The notes under the pieces are model-generated. The model was given only the letters and a program-made list of their open reading frames with translations, did no database searches and was not told the origin of the DNA. Positions 1 through 7,572 of a stretch of DNA of 64,000 nt are shown piece after piece. Source of the stretch: Rhodosalinus sp041365695 (GTDB lineage Bacteria; Pseudomonadota; Alphaproteobacteria; Rhodobacterales; Rhodobacteraceae); contig NZ_JBGFSJ010000003.1 of NCBI RefSeq assembly GCF_041365695.1, positions 1 to 64,000 on the forward strand, written 5' to 3'. Position numbers and translations under genes: made by a program. Each line of letters opens with the position of its first letter. Within the stretch, counting starts at the first letter, position 1.

Positions 1-100
1 ATCTCGGCTGGCGCGAAAATACAGCGCCCGGCCGCCCCCCCGGGGCCGGGCGCTGCCCTCCCAGAGGCGCGCGGTCCGGCAACCCCGCGGGAGGCCGCCG

Positions 101-1714
101 ATGACCCGCGAGCGTCTCTCCCTTTACGACACCACGCTCCGCGACGGGCAGCAGACCCAGGGCGTGCAGTTCTCCGTCGAGGAGAAGCGCAAGATCGCCG
201 CGGCGCTCGACGCGCTCGGGGTCGACTACATCGAGGGCGGATGGCCGGGCGCGAACCCCACCGACAGCGCCTTCTTCGACGCCGCCCCCGAGACCCGCGC
301 CCGTATGACGGCCTTCGGCATGACGAAGCGCGCGGGCCGCTCGGCGGAAAACGACGAGGTGCTCGCCGCCGTCCTCAACGCCGGCACGCCGGCCGTCTGC
401 CTCGTCGGCAAGACCCACGACTACCACGTCGAGCGCGCGCTCGGGATCAGCCGCGAGGAGAACCTCGAGAACATCGCCCGCTCGGTCGCCCATGTCGTGG
501 GCCAGGGGCGCGAGGCCATCTTCGACGCCGAGCATTTCTTCGACGGCCACGCCTCGGACCCGGGCTACGCGCTTGCCTGTCTCGAGGCCGCGCTCGCGGC
601 GGGGGCGCGCTGGATCGTGCTTTGCGACACCAACGGCGGCGCGCTGCCGGGGCGCATCGGGCGCGTGGTGGGCGAGGTGATCGCCCGCGGCATCCCCGGC
701 GACAGGCTGGGCATCCATACCCACGACGACACCGAGACGGCGGTGGCGGGCAGCCTCGCCGCGCTCGAGGCCGGCGCGCGGCAGGTGCAGGGCACGCTGA
801 ACGGCCTCGGAGAGCGCTGCGGCAACGCGAACCTCACCGCGCTCATCCCGACGCTGAAGCTCAAGGAGCCCTGGGCGAGCGCCTTCGAGACCGGCGTCAG
901 CGACGCCGCGCTTGCGGGCCTCACCCGGACGAGCCGGATGCTCGACGAGATCCTGAACCGCGTGCCGCAGAAGCAGGCGGCCTATGTCGGCGCCTCGGCC
1001 TTCGCCCACAAGGCGGGGCTTCATGCAAGCGCGATCCTGAAGGATCCGTCCACCTACGAGCATGTCGATCCGGTCCGCGTCGGCAACGCCCGCGTCGTGC
1101 CGATGTCGAACCAGGCGGGCCAGTCGAACCTGCGCCGGCGCCTCGCCGAGGCGGGGCTCGAGGTGGCGCCGGACGACCCGGCGCTCGGGCGCATCCTCGA
1201 GGAGGTGAAGGCGCGCGAGAACGAGGGCTATTCCTATGACACGGCGCAGGCGAGCTTCGAGATCCTCGCCCGGCGGCTTCTCGGGCGGTTGCCCGATTAT
1301 TTCGAGGTGAAGCGCTACCGCGTCACGGTGGAGCGGCGGAAGAACAAGTACGACCGGATGGTGAGCCTTTCCGAGGCGGTGGTCGTCGTGAAGGTGGACG
1401 GGGAGAAGAAGCTCTCGGTGAGCGAATCGATGGACGATGCGGGCTCCGACCGCGGCCCCGTCAACGCGCTCGCCCGGGCGCTCGCAAAGGATCTCGGCCC
1501 CTACCAGTCCGTCATCGACGACATGCGCCTGGTGGATTTCAAGGTGCGGATCACCCAGGGCGGCACGGAGGCCGTGACGCGCGTCATCATCGACAGCGAG
1601 GACGGGCAGGGGCGGCGCTGGTCGACCGTGGGGGTGAGCGCCAACATCGTGGACGCGAGCTTCGAGGCGCTGCTGGACGCGATCACCTGGAAGCTCGTGC
1701 GCGACGCGGGCTGA
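101..1714 (+). CDS. cimA: (R)-citramalate synthase
   Basis: The 537-residue product is the usual length for CimA, which condenses pyruvate with acetyl-CoA to (R)-citramalate in the threonine-independent route to isoleucine. The HMGL-like TIM barrel fills about residues 5-280. It begins with the signature DTTLRDGQQTQGV (catalytic Arg14, metal-binding Asp15). It also carries GIHTHDD (His206, His208) and GERCGNANL (Asn244), the usual divalent-metal ligands. The C-terminal part, about residues 390-537, looks like the LeuA-type allosteric domain, so isoleucine feedback is likely. The ATG at 101 gives the conserved N-terminus. Isopropylmalate synthase and homocitrate synthase are relatives, but the LRDGQQTQGV form and the length favour CimA. 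Confidence 0.93.
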   Translation: MTRERLSLYDTTLRDGQQTQGVQFSVEEKRKIAAALDALGVDYIEGGWPGANPTDSAFFDAAPETRARMTAFGMTKRAGRSAENDEVLAAVLNAGTPAVCLVGKTHDYHVERALGISREENLENIARSVAHVVGQGREAIFDAEHFFDGHASDPGYALACLEAALAAGARWIVLCDTNGGALPGRIGRVVGEVIARGIPGDRLGIHTHDDTETAVAGSLAALEAGARQVQGTLNGLGERCGNANLTALIPTLKLKEPWASAFETGVSDAALAGLTRTSRMLDEILNRVPQKQAAYVGASAFAHKAGLHASAILKDPSTYEHVDPVRVGNARVVPMSNQAGQSNLRRRLAEAGLEVAPDDPALGRILEEVKARENEGYSYDTAQASFEILARRLLGRLPDYFEVKRYRVTVERRKNKYDRMVSLSEAVVVVKVDGEKKLSVSESMDDAGSDRGPVNALARALAKDLGPYQSVIDDMRLVDFKVRITQGGTEAVTRVIIDSEDGQGRRWSTVGVSANIVDASFEALLDAITWKLVRDAG

Positions 1715-1730
1715 GGCGGAGGGCCGGGCG

Positions 1731-1901
1731 ATGACGACCGACGACGCAGGCCACGCGGGCATGATGCGCTACCGCATCTGCCTGGTTCGCGAGGCACCGG
1801 ACATGGCCGGGGACCTGCGCCGGGCGCGGGGCAGGATGGCCGCCTCGCGGACCGCGCCCGCCAATATCGGCCGCACGCCGACCCCGGCGAGGCCGGCTTG
1901 A
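1731..1901 (+). CDS. Small hypothetical protein coupled to the next gene
   Basis: This 56-codon ORF starts with ATG 16 bases after the cimA stop, behind a good GGCGGAGG ribosome binding site. Its TGA overlaps the TTG start of the next gene in the string TTGA. Spacing and overlap are what is expected of a translated, coupled member of the cimA transcript. The peptide begins MTTDDAGHAGMMRYRICLV and is rich in Arg, Ala and Pro towards the end. I recognise no domain. It may instead be only a leader whose translation delivers ribosomes to the weak TTG start. No function is claimed. Confidence 0.4.
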   Translation: MTTDDAGHAGMMRYRICLVREAPDMAGDLRRARGRMAASRTAPANIGRTPTPARPA

Positions 1902-2662
1902 CCCTGGAGGCCTGCGCAGAGCTACTTCGCCGGGGCGATCCGGACCGATTCCGCGCCGCCATGGCCGCGCCGCCCTCCGCGCGCGGGGTACTCTTTCCGG
2001 TCTTCGCCTTCAACGTGGAGGTGGCGCGCGCGCCCTGGGTGGTCTCCGAGCCGATGCTGGGCGAGATTCGCCTGCAATGGTGGCGCGACGCGCTGGAGGA
2101 GATCGCGGAAGGCGCGGCCCCCCGGCGCCACGAGGTGGTGACGCCGCTCGCCGGGGTCATGGACGCAGAGGGCGCGCGGCTTCTCGACGGCGTGGCCGCG
2201 GCGCGGCGGGCCGACCTCGAGCGCGCCCCCTTCGCAGACGAGGCGGCGCTTCTGGCCTACATCGACGCCACGGCGGGCAACCTGCTCTGGGCGGCGGCGC
2301 GCGCGCTCGGCCCGGCCGAGGAGGCGGTGGTGCGCGACGCCGGGCTTGCCGCGGGGCTTGCCGCCTATCTTCGCGCGGTGCCCGAGCTCGAGGCGCGGGG
2401 CCGCGCGCCCCTGCCGGACGGGCGGCCGGAGGCGGTCGCCCGGCTCGCCGCCGAGGGCCGGCGCCGCCTTGCCGCCGCCCGCGCGCGCCGGCGCGACGTG
2501 TCGCGGGGGGCGGGCGCGGCGCTTCTGGGTGTCGGGCAGGCCGCGGCGGAGCTTGCCCGTGCCGAAGCCGAGCCGGCCCGCGTGGCGCAGGGCACTCCGC
2601 GGGTGAGCCCGGCGCGGGAGCGGGCCGCGCTCATCTGGCGCGCGTCGACGGGGCGCTGGTAG
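1898..2662 (+). CDS. Squalene/phytoene synthase family protein
   Basis: The 254-residue protein belongs to the squalene/phytoene synthase fold, in the branch that resembles NDUFAF6. It shows LFPVFAFNVEVARAPW and then LGEIRLQWWRDALEEI (about residues 52-67) where true synthases carry the first Asp-rich motif. Only part of the Asp-rich signature survives, and no phytoene desaturase or other carotenoid gene is nearby. Carotenoid synthesis is therefore not supported, and an assembly-factor-like role is equally possible. The start is TTG at 1898, preceded by GCGAGG. The next ATG lies 62 bases downstream and would remove the conserved EACAELLRRGDPDRF segment. The start overlaps the stop of the small upstream ORF. 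Confidence 0.75.
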   Translation: MTLEACAELLRRGDPDRFRAAMAAPPSARGVLFPVFAFNVEVARAPWVVSEPMLGEIRLQWWRDALEEIAEGAAPRRHEVVTPLAGVMDAEGARLLDGVAAARRADLERAPFADEAALLAYIDATAGNLLWAAARALGPAEEAVVRDAGLAAGLAAYLRAVPELEARGRAPLPDGRPEAVARLAAEGRRRLAAARARRRDVSRGAGAALLGVGQAAAELARAEAEPARVAQGTPRVSPARERAALIWRASTGRW

Positions 2663-2673
2663 CGGCGCGGCGC

Positions 2674-3903
2674 TCAGGCCGCCATGTCGCGGGGCCGCAG
2701 GGCGAGCCAGATCAGCGCGCCGCCCGCGAGCACGAGGAACGGCACCATGGCGATGTTCACCGCCATCCAGCCTTCCATCGCCGAGCCGCCGGTGCAGTTC
2801 ATCAGCCCGCCCGAGGCGAGCGAGGCGAAGGTGACGCCGCCGAAGACGATGAGGTCGTTCAGCCCCTGCATCCGGCCCCGCTCCCACGGCTCATGGGCGC
2901 CGGCGAGCATCGTGGTCGCGCCGATGAAGCCGAAGTTCCAGCCCACGCCCAGAAGCACTAGCGCCAGGAAGAACTGCTCGAGCTCCACCCCGGTGAGCGC
3001 CACCGCCCCCGCGGCGCCGAGGATCGCGAGGCCGGTGGCCACGATGGTCTTGGCGCCAAAACGCGCGATCAGGTGCCCGGTGAAGAAGGAGGGCACGTAC
3101 ATCGCCAGCACATGGGCCGTCACCACGTCCGCCGCATTGCCCTCGGTGAAGCCGCAGCCCACCACGGCGAGCGGCGTCGAGGTCATCACAAGGTTCATGA
3201 GTGCGTAGGAGACCGTGGCGCAGATCACTGCGACCGCGATGGTCGGCGTGGTGATGAGCTCCCACCGCGACCGCCCCTTGGGCGCGTCCTCCGCCGGGAC
3301 GGGCGGCTTGGGGATGTCGAGGGCGAGAAAGAGCGCCGAGCCCAGGACGTTGAGCGCGATGACCGCGAGGTAGGTGCCGAGGAAGGGGATCACGAAGGCC
3401 TGGCTCGTCACCTTGACGAGTTGCGGGCCGATGATCGCCGCGGCGAGCCCGCCCGCCATCACGTAGGAAATCGCCTTGGGCCGGAACGCGTCCGTCGCGG
3501 TGTCGGCGGCGGCGAAGCGGTAGAAGCCTTGTGCCGACATGTAGAGCCCGGTCAGAAGGCTGCCGGCGAGGAAGATCGGAAAGGACGCGTACCAGAGCCC
3601 GATCGCGCCGACCGCGCCGCCCGTCGCGCCGCCCATCGCGCCGATGAAGAAGCCGGTGCGCCGCCCGTAGCGCTGCATCGCCCACGAGAGCGGCGTGGCC
3701 GAGATCATCGAGCCCAGAACGATGAGCGAGATCGGCAGCGTCGCGAGGCAGGCATTGGGCGCGAGCGACTGCCCGGCAAGGCCGCCGATGGTGAAGATCA
3801 TCGGCATCTGCGCGCCAAGAAGCGCCTGCGCGCCGACGAGCACGGTCACGTTGCGTTTCGCGCGCGCGTCGCTGTCGGCGTCGGAGAGAGCGGTATCGGT
3901 CAT
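2674..3903 (-). CDS. MFS transporter
   Basis: The 409-residue protein has about 12 hydrophobic segments and the major facilitator layout. SWAMQRYGRRTGFFIG after the second segment matches the loop 2-3 motif A. The soluble start (MTDTALSDADSDARAKR) and the central loop with PKPPVPAEDAPKGRSRW split it into two six-helix halves. It should lie in the inner membrane and drive proton-coupled export or uptake of a small molecule, but nothing in the sequence identifies the substrate. Its stop is 11 bases from the stop of the convergent upstream gene, so no separate terminator fits. I chose the ATG at 3903 because the reading frame further upstream is not hydrophobic. Confidence 0.85.
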   Translation of the reverse strand: MTDTALSDADSDARAKRNVTVLVGAQALLGAQMPMIFTIGGLAGQSLAPNACLATLPISLIVLGSMISATPLSWAMQRYGRRTGFFIGAMGGATGGAVGAIGLWYASFPIFLAGSLLTGLYMSAQGFYRFAAADTATDAFRPKAISYVMAGGLAAAIIGPQLVKVTSQAFVIPFLGTYLAVIALNVLGSALFLALDIPKPPVPAEDAPKGRSRWELITTPTIAVAVICATVSYALMNLVMTSTPLAVVGCGFTEGNAADVVTAHVLAMYVPSFFTGHLIARFGAKTIVATGLAILGAAGAVALTGVELEQFFLALVLLGVGWNFGFIGATTMLAGAHEPWERGRMQGLNDLIVFGGVTFASLASGGLMNCTGGSAMEGWMAVNIAMVPFLVLAGGALIWLALRPRDMAA

Positions 3904-4014
3904 GGGCCTCGTGCTAAGCCCGCCCGCGGCCGGTGGCAAGACCCTCGCATGCCGGAGGCGAGATGTGTTGGCGGGGCCATGGTGCAGGCGGCCCCGGCGC
4001 GCTAGGAAGGGGGC

Positions 4015-4644
4015 ATGGCGGAACGCATCATCGAAACGCCGGACTGCGTGGCCGAGGGCGCGGCGTGGCTCGCCGCGCGCGAGCCGCGCTTCGGCCACGT
4101 GCTCTCCCTGACCGGGCCCCTGCCGCTACGCCGCCGGGGCGACGGGTTCTCCGCGCTTCTCGCGGCCATCGTGAGCCAGCAGGTGAGCGTGGCCGCGGCC
4201 CGGGCGATCCAGGGGCGGCTCGAGGCCGCGCGGCTCACCGGGCCCCGCAAGATCACCTGGGCGTCGCAAGAGGAGCTGGCCGCCTGCGGCCTGTCGCGCC
4301 AGAAGATCCGCTATGCCAAGGCGCTCGCCGCGGCGCGCATCGACTACCGCGCGCTGCGCGCCGCACCCACCGAGGAGGTCGTCGCCACGCTGACCGATGT
4401 GCCGGGCATCGGTGTCTGGACGGCGGAGATCTACGCCATGTTCTCGCTCGGGCGCGCCGACGTCTTCGCGCCGGGCGACCTCGCGCTGCAGGAATCGGCG
4501 CGGCTTCTCTTCGGGCTGCCCGAACGGCCGAAGGCGCGCGCGCTGCGCGCCATGGCCGAGGCGTGGTCGCCCTGGCGCGCGGTTGCGGCGCGCGCGCTCT
4601 GGGCCTACTACCGCGTGGAAAAGGAACGGGAAGGGATCACATGA
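4015..4644 (+). CDS. DNA-3-methyladenine glycosylase II (AlkA-like HhH-GPD)
   Basis: The 209-residue protein is a helix-hairpin-helix GPD base-excision glycosylase that removes alkylated purines from DNA. The hairpin LTDVPGIGVWTA spans about residues 126-137. It is followed by the catalytic aspartate, Asp155, in FAPGDLALQ. The N-terminal segment DGFSALLAAIVSQQVSVAAA is the conserved start of the catalytic domain. The N-terminal beta domain of E. coli AlkA is missing, as in the short bacterial homologues. There is no Cys cluster for a [4Fe-4S] centre, which argues against endonuclease III or MutY. Its stop overlaps the ATG of the following esterase, so the two are translationally coupled. Confidence 0.88.
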   Translation: MAERIIETPDCVAEGAAWLAAREPRFGHVLSLTGPLPLRRRGDGFSALLAAIVSQQVSVAAARAIQGRLEAARLTGPRKITWASQEELAACGLSRQKIRYAKALAAARIDYRALRAAPTEEVVATLTDVPGIGVWTAEIYAMFSLGRADVFAPGDLALQESARLLFGLPERPKARALRAMAEAWSPWRAVAARALWAYYRVEKEREGIT

Positions 4645-5306
4645 CGCGTGTTCTTCAGGCCGAGAAGGTGGCGCCGCGATCGGGGGAGACCCGAAATGCG
4701 GTTGTGTTCCTGCACGGTTACGGCGCGAACGGCGCCGATCTTCTGGGGCTGGCGCAGCCGCTCGGCGAGCATCTGCCCGACACGCTTTTCGTGGCGCCCG
4801 ATGCGCCCGAAGCCTGCGCGGGCGCCCCGATGGGGTTCCAGTGGTTCCCGATCCCCTGGATTGACGGCTCCTCCGAGGAGGCGGCGGAGCAGGGGATGCG
4901 CGCGGCGGTGGCCGATCTCGACGCCTTTCTGGACGCCTTCATGGTGGACGAGGACCTTATGCCCGAGCAGGTGGCGCTTTTCGGGTTCAGCCAGGGCACC
5001 ATGCTCGCCCTTCACGTCGCGCCGCGCCGCCCCGATGCCGTGGCGGGGATCGTGGCCTTTTCGGGCCGGTTGCTCGCTCCCGAGGTACTGGCCGACGAGG
5101 CGGTGAGCCGCCCGCCCGTGCTGCTCGTGCATGGGGACATGGACGATCTGGTGCCCGTGCACTCCATGCCGGAGGCTGCCGAGGCTCTGCAGAAGGCGGG
5201 CTGGAAGGACGTCTACGCCCATGTGATGGAGGGTACGGGCCACGGAATCGCGCCGGACGGGCTGGGCGTGGCGCTGGCCTTCCTGCGCGACAAGCTCAGT
5301 TTCTGA
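4641..5306 (+). CDS. Alpha/beta-hydrolase, carboxylesterase/phospholipase family
   Basis: The 221-residue protein is a small serine hydrolase of the carboxylesterase/lysophospholipase group (YpfH-like). The oxyanion-hole segment is FLHGYGANG (residues 23-31). The nucleophile elbow is GFSQG with Ser117, the acid is Asp168 in HGDMDDLVP, and the base is His201 in GTGHGIAP, so the triad is complete. There is no signal peptide, so it acts in the cytoplasm. Its natural ester is not predictable from sequence. It starts inside the stop of the DNA glycosylase gene (ATGA), and an interspersed repeat element follows it. Confidence 0.85.
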   Translation: MTRVLQAEKVAPRSGETRNAVVFLHGYGANGADLLGLAQPLGEHLPDTLFVAPDAPEACAGAPMGFQWFPIPWIDGSSEEAAEQGMRAAVADLDAFLDAFMVDEDLMPEQVALFGFSQGTMLALHVAPRRPDAVAGIVAFSGRLLAPEVLADEAVSRPPVLLVHGDMDDLVPVHSMPEAAEALQKAGWKDVYAHVMEGTGHGIAPDGLGVALAFLRDKLSF

Positions 5307-5333
5307 CGCGGCGCCGGGCCGCGCCGCATTGCC

Positions 5334-5366
5334 GCCTCCGGCGGGAGTATTTGGGCCAAGAAGAAG
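5334..5366. repeat. Interspersed element, copy A (inverted orientation)
   Basis: Read on the minus strand, this stretch is CTTCTTCTTGG, three bases, AAATACTCC, then a short hairpin made of CTCC and GGAG. The same two blocks recur on the plus strand at 27535-27558 with a four-base linker. It lies between the convergent esterase and VOC genes. Confidence 0.6.
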
Positions 5367-5420
5367 GGCGGGGGCGCGCGCCGCCGGGGCACGTCGCGTG
5401 GGCCGGTTCAAAGCCCGCGG

Positions 5421-5855
5421 TCAGCCCCAGAGCCGAGGCTCGGCGATCTCGAGCGAATTGCCGGCCGGGTCGCGGAAATAGAGGGAGCGCGCGCCGTTCG
5501 GCCAATGGAAATCGGCCTCGATCTCCACGCCCGCCGCCTCGAGCCGCGTGCGCCAGGCGTCGAGTTCGCTGGCGGTGGCCGCGAGGCAGAGGTGCCCGGG
5601 CCCTTCGGCGCCATGGGGCGGCACGGGCAAGCGGGCGTCGGGGTCCGGCGGCCGGGCCGTCTCGGCAGGATTGAACACGAGCACGATCTGCGCGCCCGCC
5701 CGGTAGAAGACGTGCCGGTCGCCCACGCGGCGGATGCGCTCGAGCCCCAGAACGCCGCCATAGAACGCCTCCGCCGCATCGAGGTCGGCGGCGTAGACCG
5801 CCGCCTCGAGCACGCCGCCGGCGGGCGGGGCAGGGGGCAGATCGGGTCTGATCAT
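5421..5855 (-). CDS. VOC family protein (glyoxalase/dioxygenase fold)
   Basis: The 144-residue protein has the paired beta-alpha-beta-beta-beta modules of the vicinal oxygen chelate superfamily. The first module covers about residues 15-60 (LEAAVYAADLDAAEAFYGGVLGL). The second covers about residues 85-142 and ends in SLYFRDPAGNSLEIAEPRLWG, with the usual metal-ligand glutamate in NSLEIAE. A histidine in GPGHLCLA is a second likely ligand. Members include glyoxalase I, extradiol dioxygenases and antibiotic-binding proteins, and the sequence does not say which. It is monocistronic, convergent with the esterase and divergent from the HNH gene. Confidence 0.82.
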   Translation of the reverse strand: MIRPDLPPAPPAGGVLEAAVYAADLDAAEAFYGGVLGLERIRRVGDRHVFYRAGAQIVLVFNPAETARPPDPDARLPVPPHGAEGPGHLCLAATASELDAWRTRLEAAGVEIEADFHWPNGARSLYFRDPAGNSLEIAEPRLWG

Positions 5856-5907
5856 GGCGCGAAAGCCTACCAGCGCGCCCCCGGCCTGTCACGGCACGCC
5901 CGGGGCC

Positions 5908-5916
5908 TGTGGATAA
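5908..5916 (-). promoter_or_regulatory. Consensus DnaA box
   Basis: TGTGGATAA on the plus strand is the exact reverse complement of the DnaA box TTATCCACA. It sits alone in the divergent VOC-HNH intergenic region. No second perfect box was noticed nearby, so an origin is not suggested. A regulatory or titration site is possible. Confidence 0.4.
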
Positions 5917-5979
5917 CCGTCACGAAGACGTTACAGCCGTCGCGTAGGCGTTCCATGGGACCACTGGATGTAGCGGGGC

Positions 5980-6007
5980 TTGCCCAAAGCTGAACGCGAT
6001 ATATAGT
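5980..6007 (+). promoter_or_regulatory. Probable sigma70-type promoter of the HNH gene
   Basis: TTGCCC at 5980-5985 and TATAGT at 6002-6007 are separated by 16 bases, inside an unusually AT-rich spot (GATATATAG). The leader that follows can form two small G/C hairpins before the ribosome binding site. Confidence 0.45.
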
Positions 6008-6092
6008 GGGCTGGAGAGTTGGCAGGACTGGGGCGGCGCACCCCGCCCCGTTCCCCGCGAAAGGGGCTCTGAGGGTGGAGGCGGTGAACCGG

Positions 6093-6677
6093 ATGGATGG
6101 CGAATTCAGAACGACTTTCGTGCGTGAACCGGCGGCGCTGAAACAGCATCCCGCCCTCGTTCTGAACGCCGATTATCGCCCGCTGTCGTATTACCCGCTC
6201 TCTCTCTGGCCCTGGCAGGAAGCGATCAAGGCCGCGTGGCTCGACAGGGTGGACATCGTCGCGGAATACGACGAGGTCGTCAGAAGCCCGTCGACGAGGA
6301 TACGCATCCCCTCGGTCGTGGTGCTGAAGGATTATGTCCGACCCCAGAAGCGCGTGGCCTTCACGCGCTTCAATCTTTTTCTGAGGGACGAATTCTGCTG
6401 CCAGTACTGCGGCGCGAAGGGCGACCTGACCTTCGATCACGTCGTGCCGCGCGCGAAGGGCGGGATCACCAGCTGGGAAAACGTGGTCGCCGCCTGCGCG
6501 CGGTGCAATCTTCGCAAGGGCGCGAAGAGCCTGCGCCAGTCGGGCCTGACGCTGCGCAAGCCCCCGCGGCAGCCGGGCGCGGAAGAGATGCGCAACATGG
6601 GCCGGCGCTTTCCGCCCAACTACCTGCACGAGAGCTGGGTGGACTTCCTTTACTGGGACGCCGAACTCGAGGCCTGA
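6093..6677 (+). CDS. HNH endonuclease family protein
   Basis: The 194-residue protein is of the type found widely in Rhodobacterales. It begins with a conserved segment (HPALVLNADYRPLSYYPLSLWPWQEAIKA) and then a basic region. The HNH module is near residues 105-150. CQYCG and the later CARCN supply a zinc-binding cysteine quartet, and LTFDHVVPRAKGG with SWENVVAAC supplies the catalytic histidine and asparagine. It should bind and nick DNA, but its cellular job is not known to me. The ATG at 6093 is preferred. An in-frame GTG at 6084 sits only two bases after GGAGG and is less likely. Confidence 0.88.
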   Translation: MDGEFRTTFVREPAALKQHPALVLNADYRPLSYYPLSLWPWQEAIKAAWLDRVDIVAEYDEVVRSPSTRIRIPSVVVLKDYVRPQKRVAFTRFNLFLRDEFCCQYCGAKGDLTFDHVVPRAKGGITSWENVVAACARCNLRKGAKSLRQSGLTLRKPPRQPGAEEMRNMGRRFPPNYLHESWVDFLYWDAELEA

Positions 6678-6985
6678 CCCCGGCCGCGCCGCACCGGCGC
6701 AACCCGTCATGCCCGGATGGGCGTTCGCGCGAACGCGCGGTTCATGCGGGCCTTGCATGCCGCCAACGACCGGCCCGAGCGGAGCTTCGGCAGCCGCTCT
6801 CCATGTGTCATGTGCATGCCGGCAAGACGCGCGCCGCACCGGTGGCAGATGTCTTGCCCGCAGGGGGCATCCGTGCCGGTGGTACTGCAGGGCGGGCGTG
6901 CAAGGCGCGGTGCGCCGCGCGAGATGGCGCGCGACTGTGATGGCCCGGCTTTTCGGATCGGACCGTGTCCGAGACCCGCCGGGGC
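6678..6985. other. Structured intergenic region, possible small RNA
   Basis: This stretch between two convergent genes has no convincing ORF but is rich in complementary segments. GGCAAGAC (6821-6828) pairs with GTCTTGCC (6851-6858). CACCGGC (6692-6698) pairs with GCCGGTG (6875-6881), and inside it ATGCCC (6709-6714) pairs with GGGCAT (6865-6870). GCGTTCGC-GCGAACGC (6721-6736) is a perfect palindrome. The roughly 190-nt imperfect hairpin resembles the overall shape of a 6S-type or other structured RNA. I could not match a known family signature, and chance pairing is easy at this base composition. Confidence 0.25.
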
Positions 6986-7003
6986 CCGGGCGCGGGCGCC
7001 CGG
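6986..7003. terminator. Hairpin after the bactofilin gene
   Basis: CCGGGCGC and GCGCCCGG form a perfect eight-base inverted repeat with a two-base centre. It lies nine bases beyond the bactofilin stop. There is no T-run, so its terminator function is only inferred from position. Confidence 0.4.
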
Positions 7004-7011
7004 CCGCCCGC

Positions 7012-7572
7012 TCAGGCGCGCTGGTTCTGGCGTGCGGTGGCCTGGGCGCTCGGCTGCTGGCTTGCCGCGCCCTCGGCCGGCTGGGCCTGCGTCTGCGGCT
7101 GTTGCTGCGCTTTCGCCTTGGAGCCACCGTTCAGGGGATCGTCCTGACGCTGCACCGAGCCCTCGAAATGGGCGCCGGACTCGATCGCGATCGTCTTGTG
7201 GATGATGTCGCCCTCGACCCGCGCGGTGGAGGTAAGACGCACCTTCAGGCCGCGCACCCGTCCGACGATCCGCCCGTTGATGACCACGTCGTCGGCGGTC
7301 ACTTCACCCTTGATGGTGGCGCTTTCGCCGATGGTCAGCAGGTGGGCGCGAATATCGCCCTCGACAGTCCCCTCGACCTGGATATCGCCGGTCGTCTTGA
7401 CGTTGCCGGTGATGTGCAGATCCGAGGACAGCAGCGATGCGGGGGGTTTCGCCTTGTGCGGCGGCGCCTTGTAATCGCCCTGCTTCGCGGCGGGGGCTGT
7501 ATCTGCCGTGGCCTGCGGCGCCGCGGTATCCGCCTTGGGGCCGGGATCGTTGATCTTGCTCTTAGAAAACAT
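7012..7572 (-). CDS. Bactofilin (DUF583 polymer-forming protein)
   Basis: The 186-residue protein is a bactofilin, a self-polymerising beta-helical cytoskeletal protein that organises cell-wall enzymes at the inner membrane. The beta-helix core covers about residues 48-140 (LLSSDLHITGNVKTTGDIQ then VEGDIRAHLLTIGESATI), with the regularly spaced Gly and hydrophobic residues of the family. It is flanked by disordered Ala/Pro/Lys-rich N- and Gln/Ala-rich C-terminal tails. The gene start lies inside the 3' end of the upstream M23 peptidase gene (11-base overlap). Bactofilins commonly work with such a peptidase, so a joint role in wall shape is the natural inference. Confidence 0.92.
   Translation of the reverse strand: MFSKSKINDPGPKADTAAPQATADTAPAAKQGDYKAPPHKAKPPASLLSSDLHITGNVKTTGDIQVEGTVEGDIRAHLLTIGESATIKGEVTADDVVINGRIVGRVRGLKVRLTSTARVEGDIIHKTIAIESGAHFEGSVQRQDDPLNGGSKAKAQQQPQTQAQPAEGAASQQPSAQATARQNQRA

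Noticed and set aside
6678..6985. A tmRNA with a tag reading frame (a GCC AAC GAC stretch near 6762)
   Set aside because: No tag end (LAA stop), no tRNA-like acceptor or T-loop, and the GCC AAC GAC triplets alone mean little.
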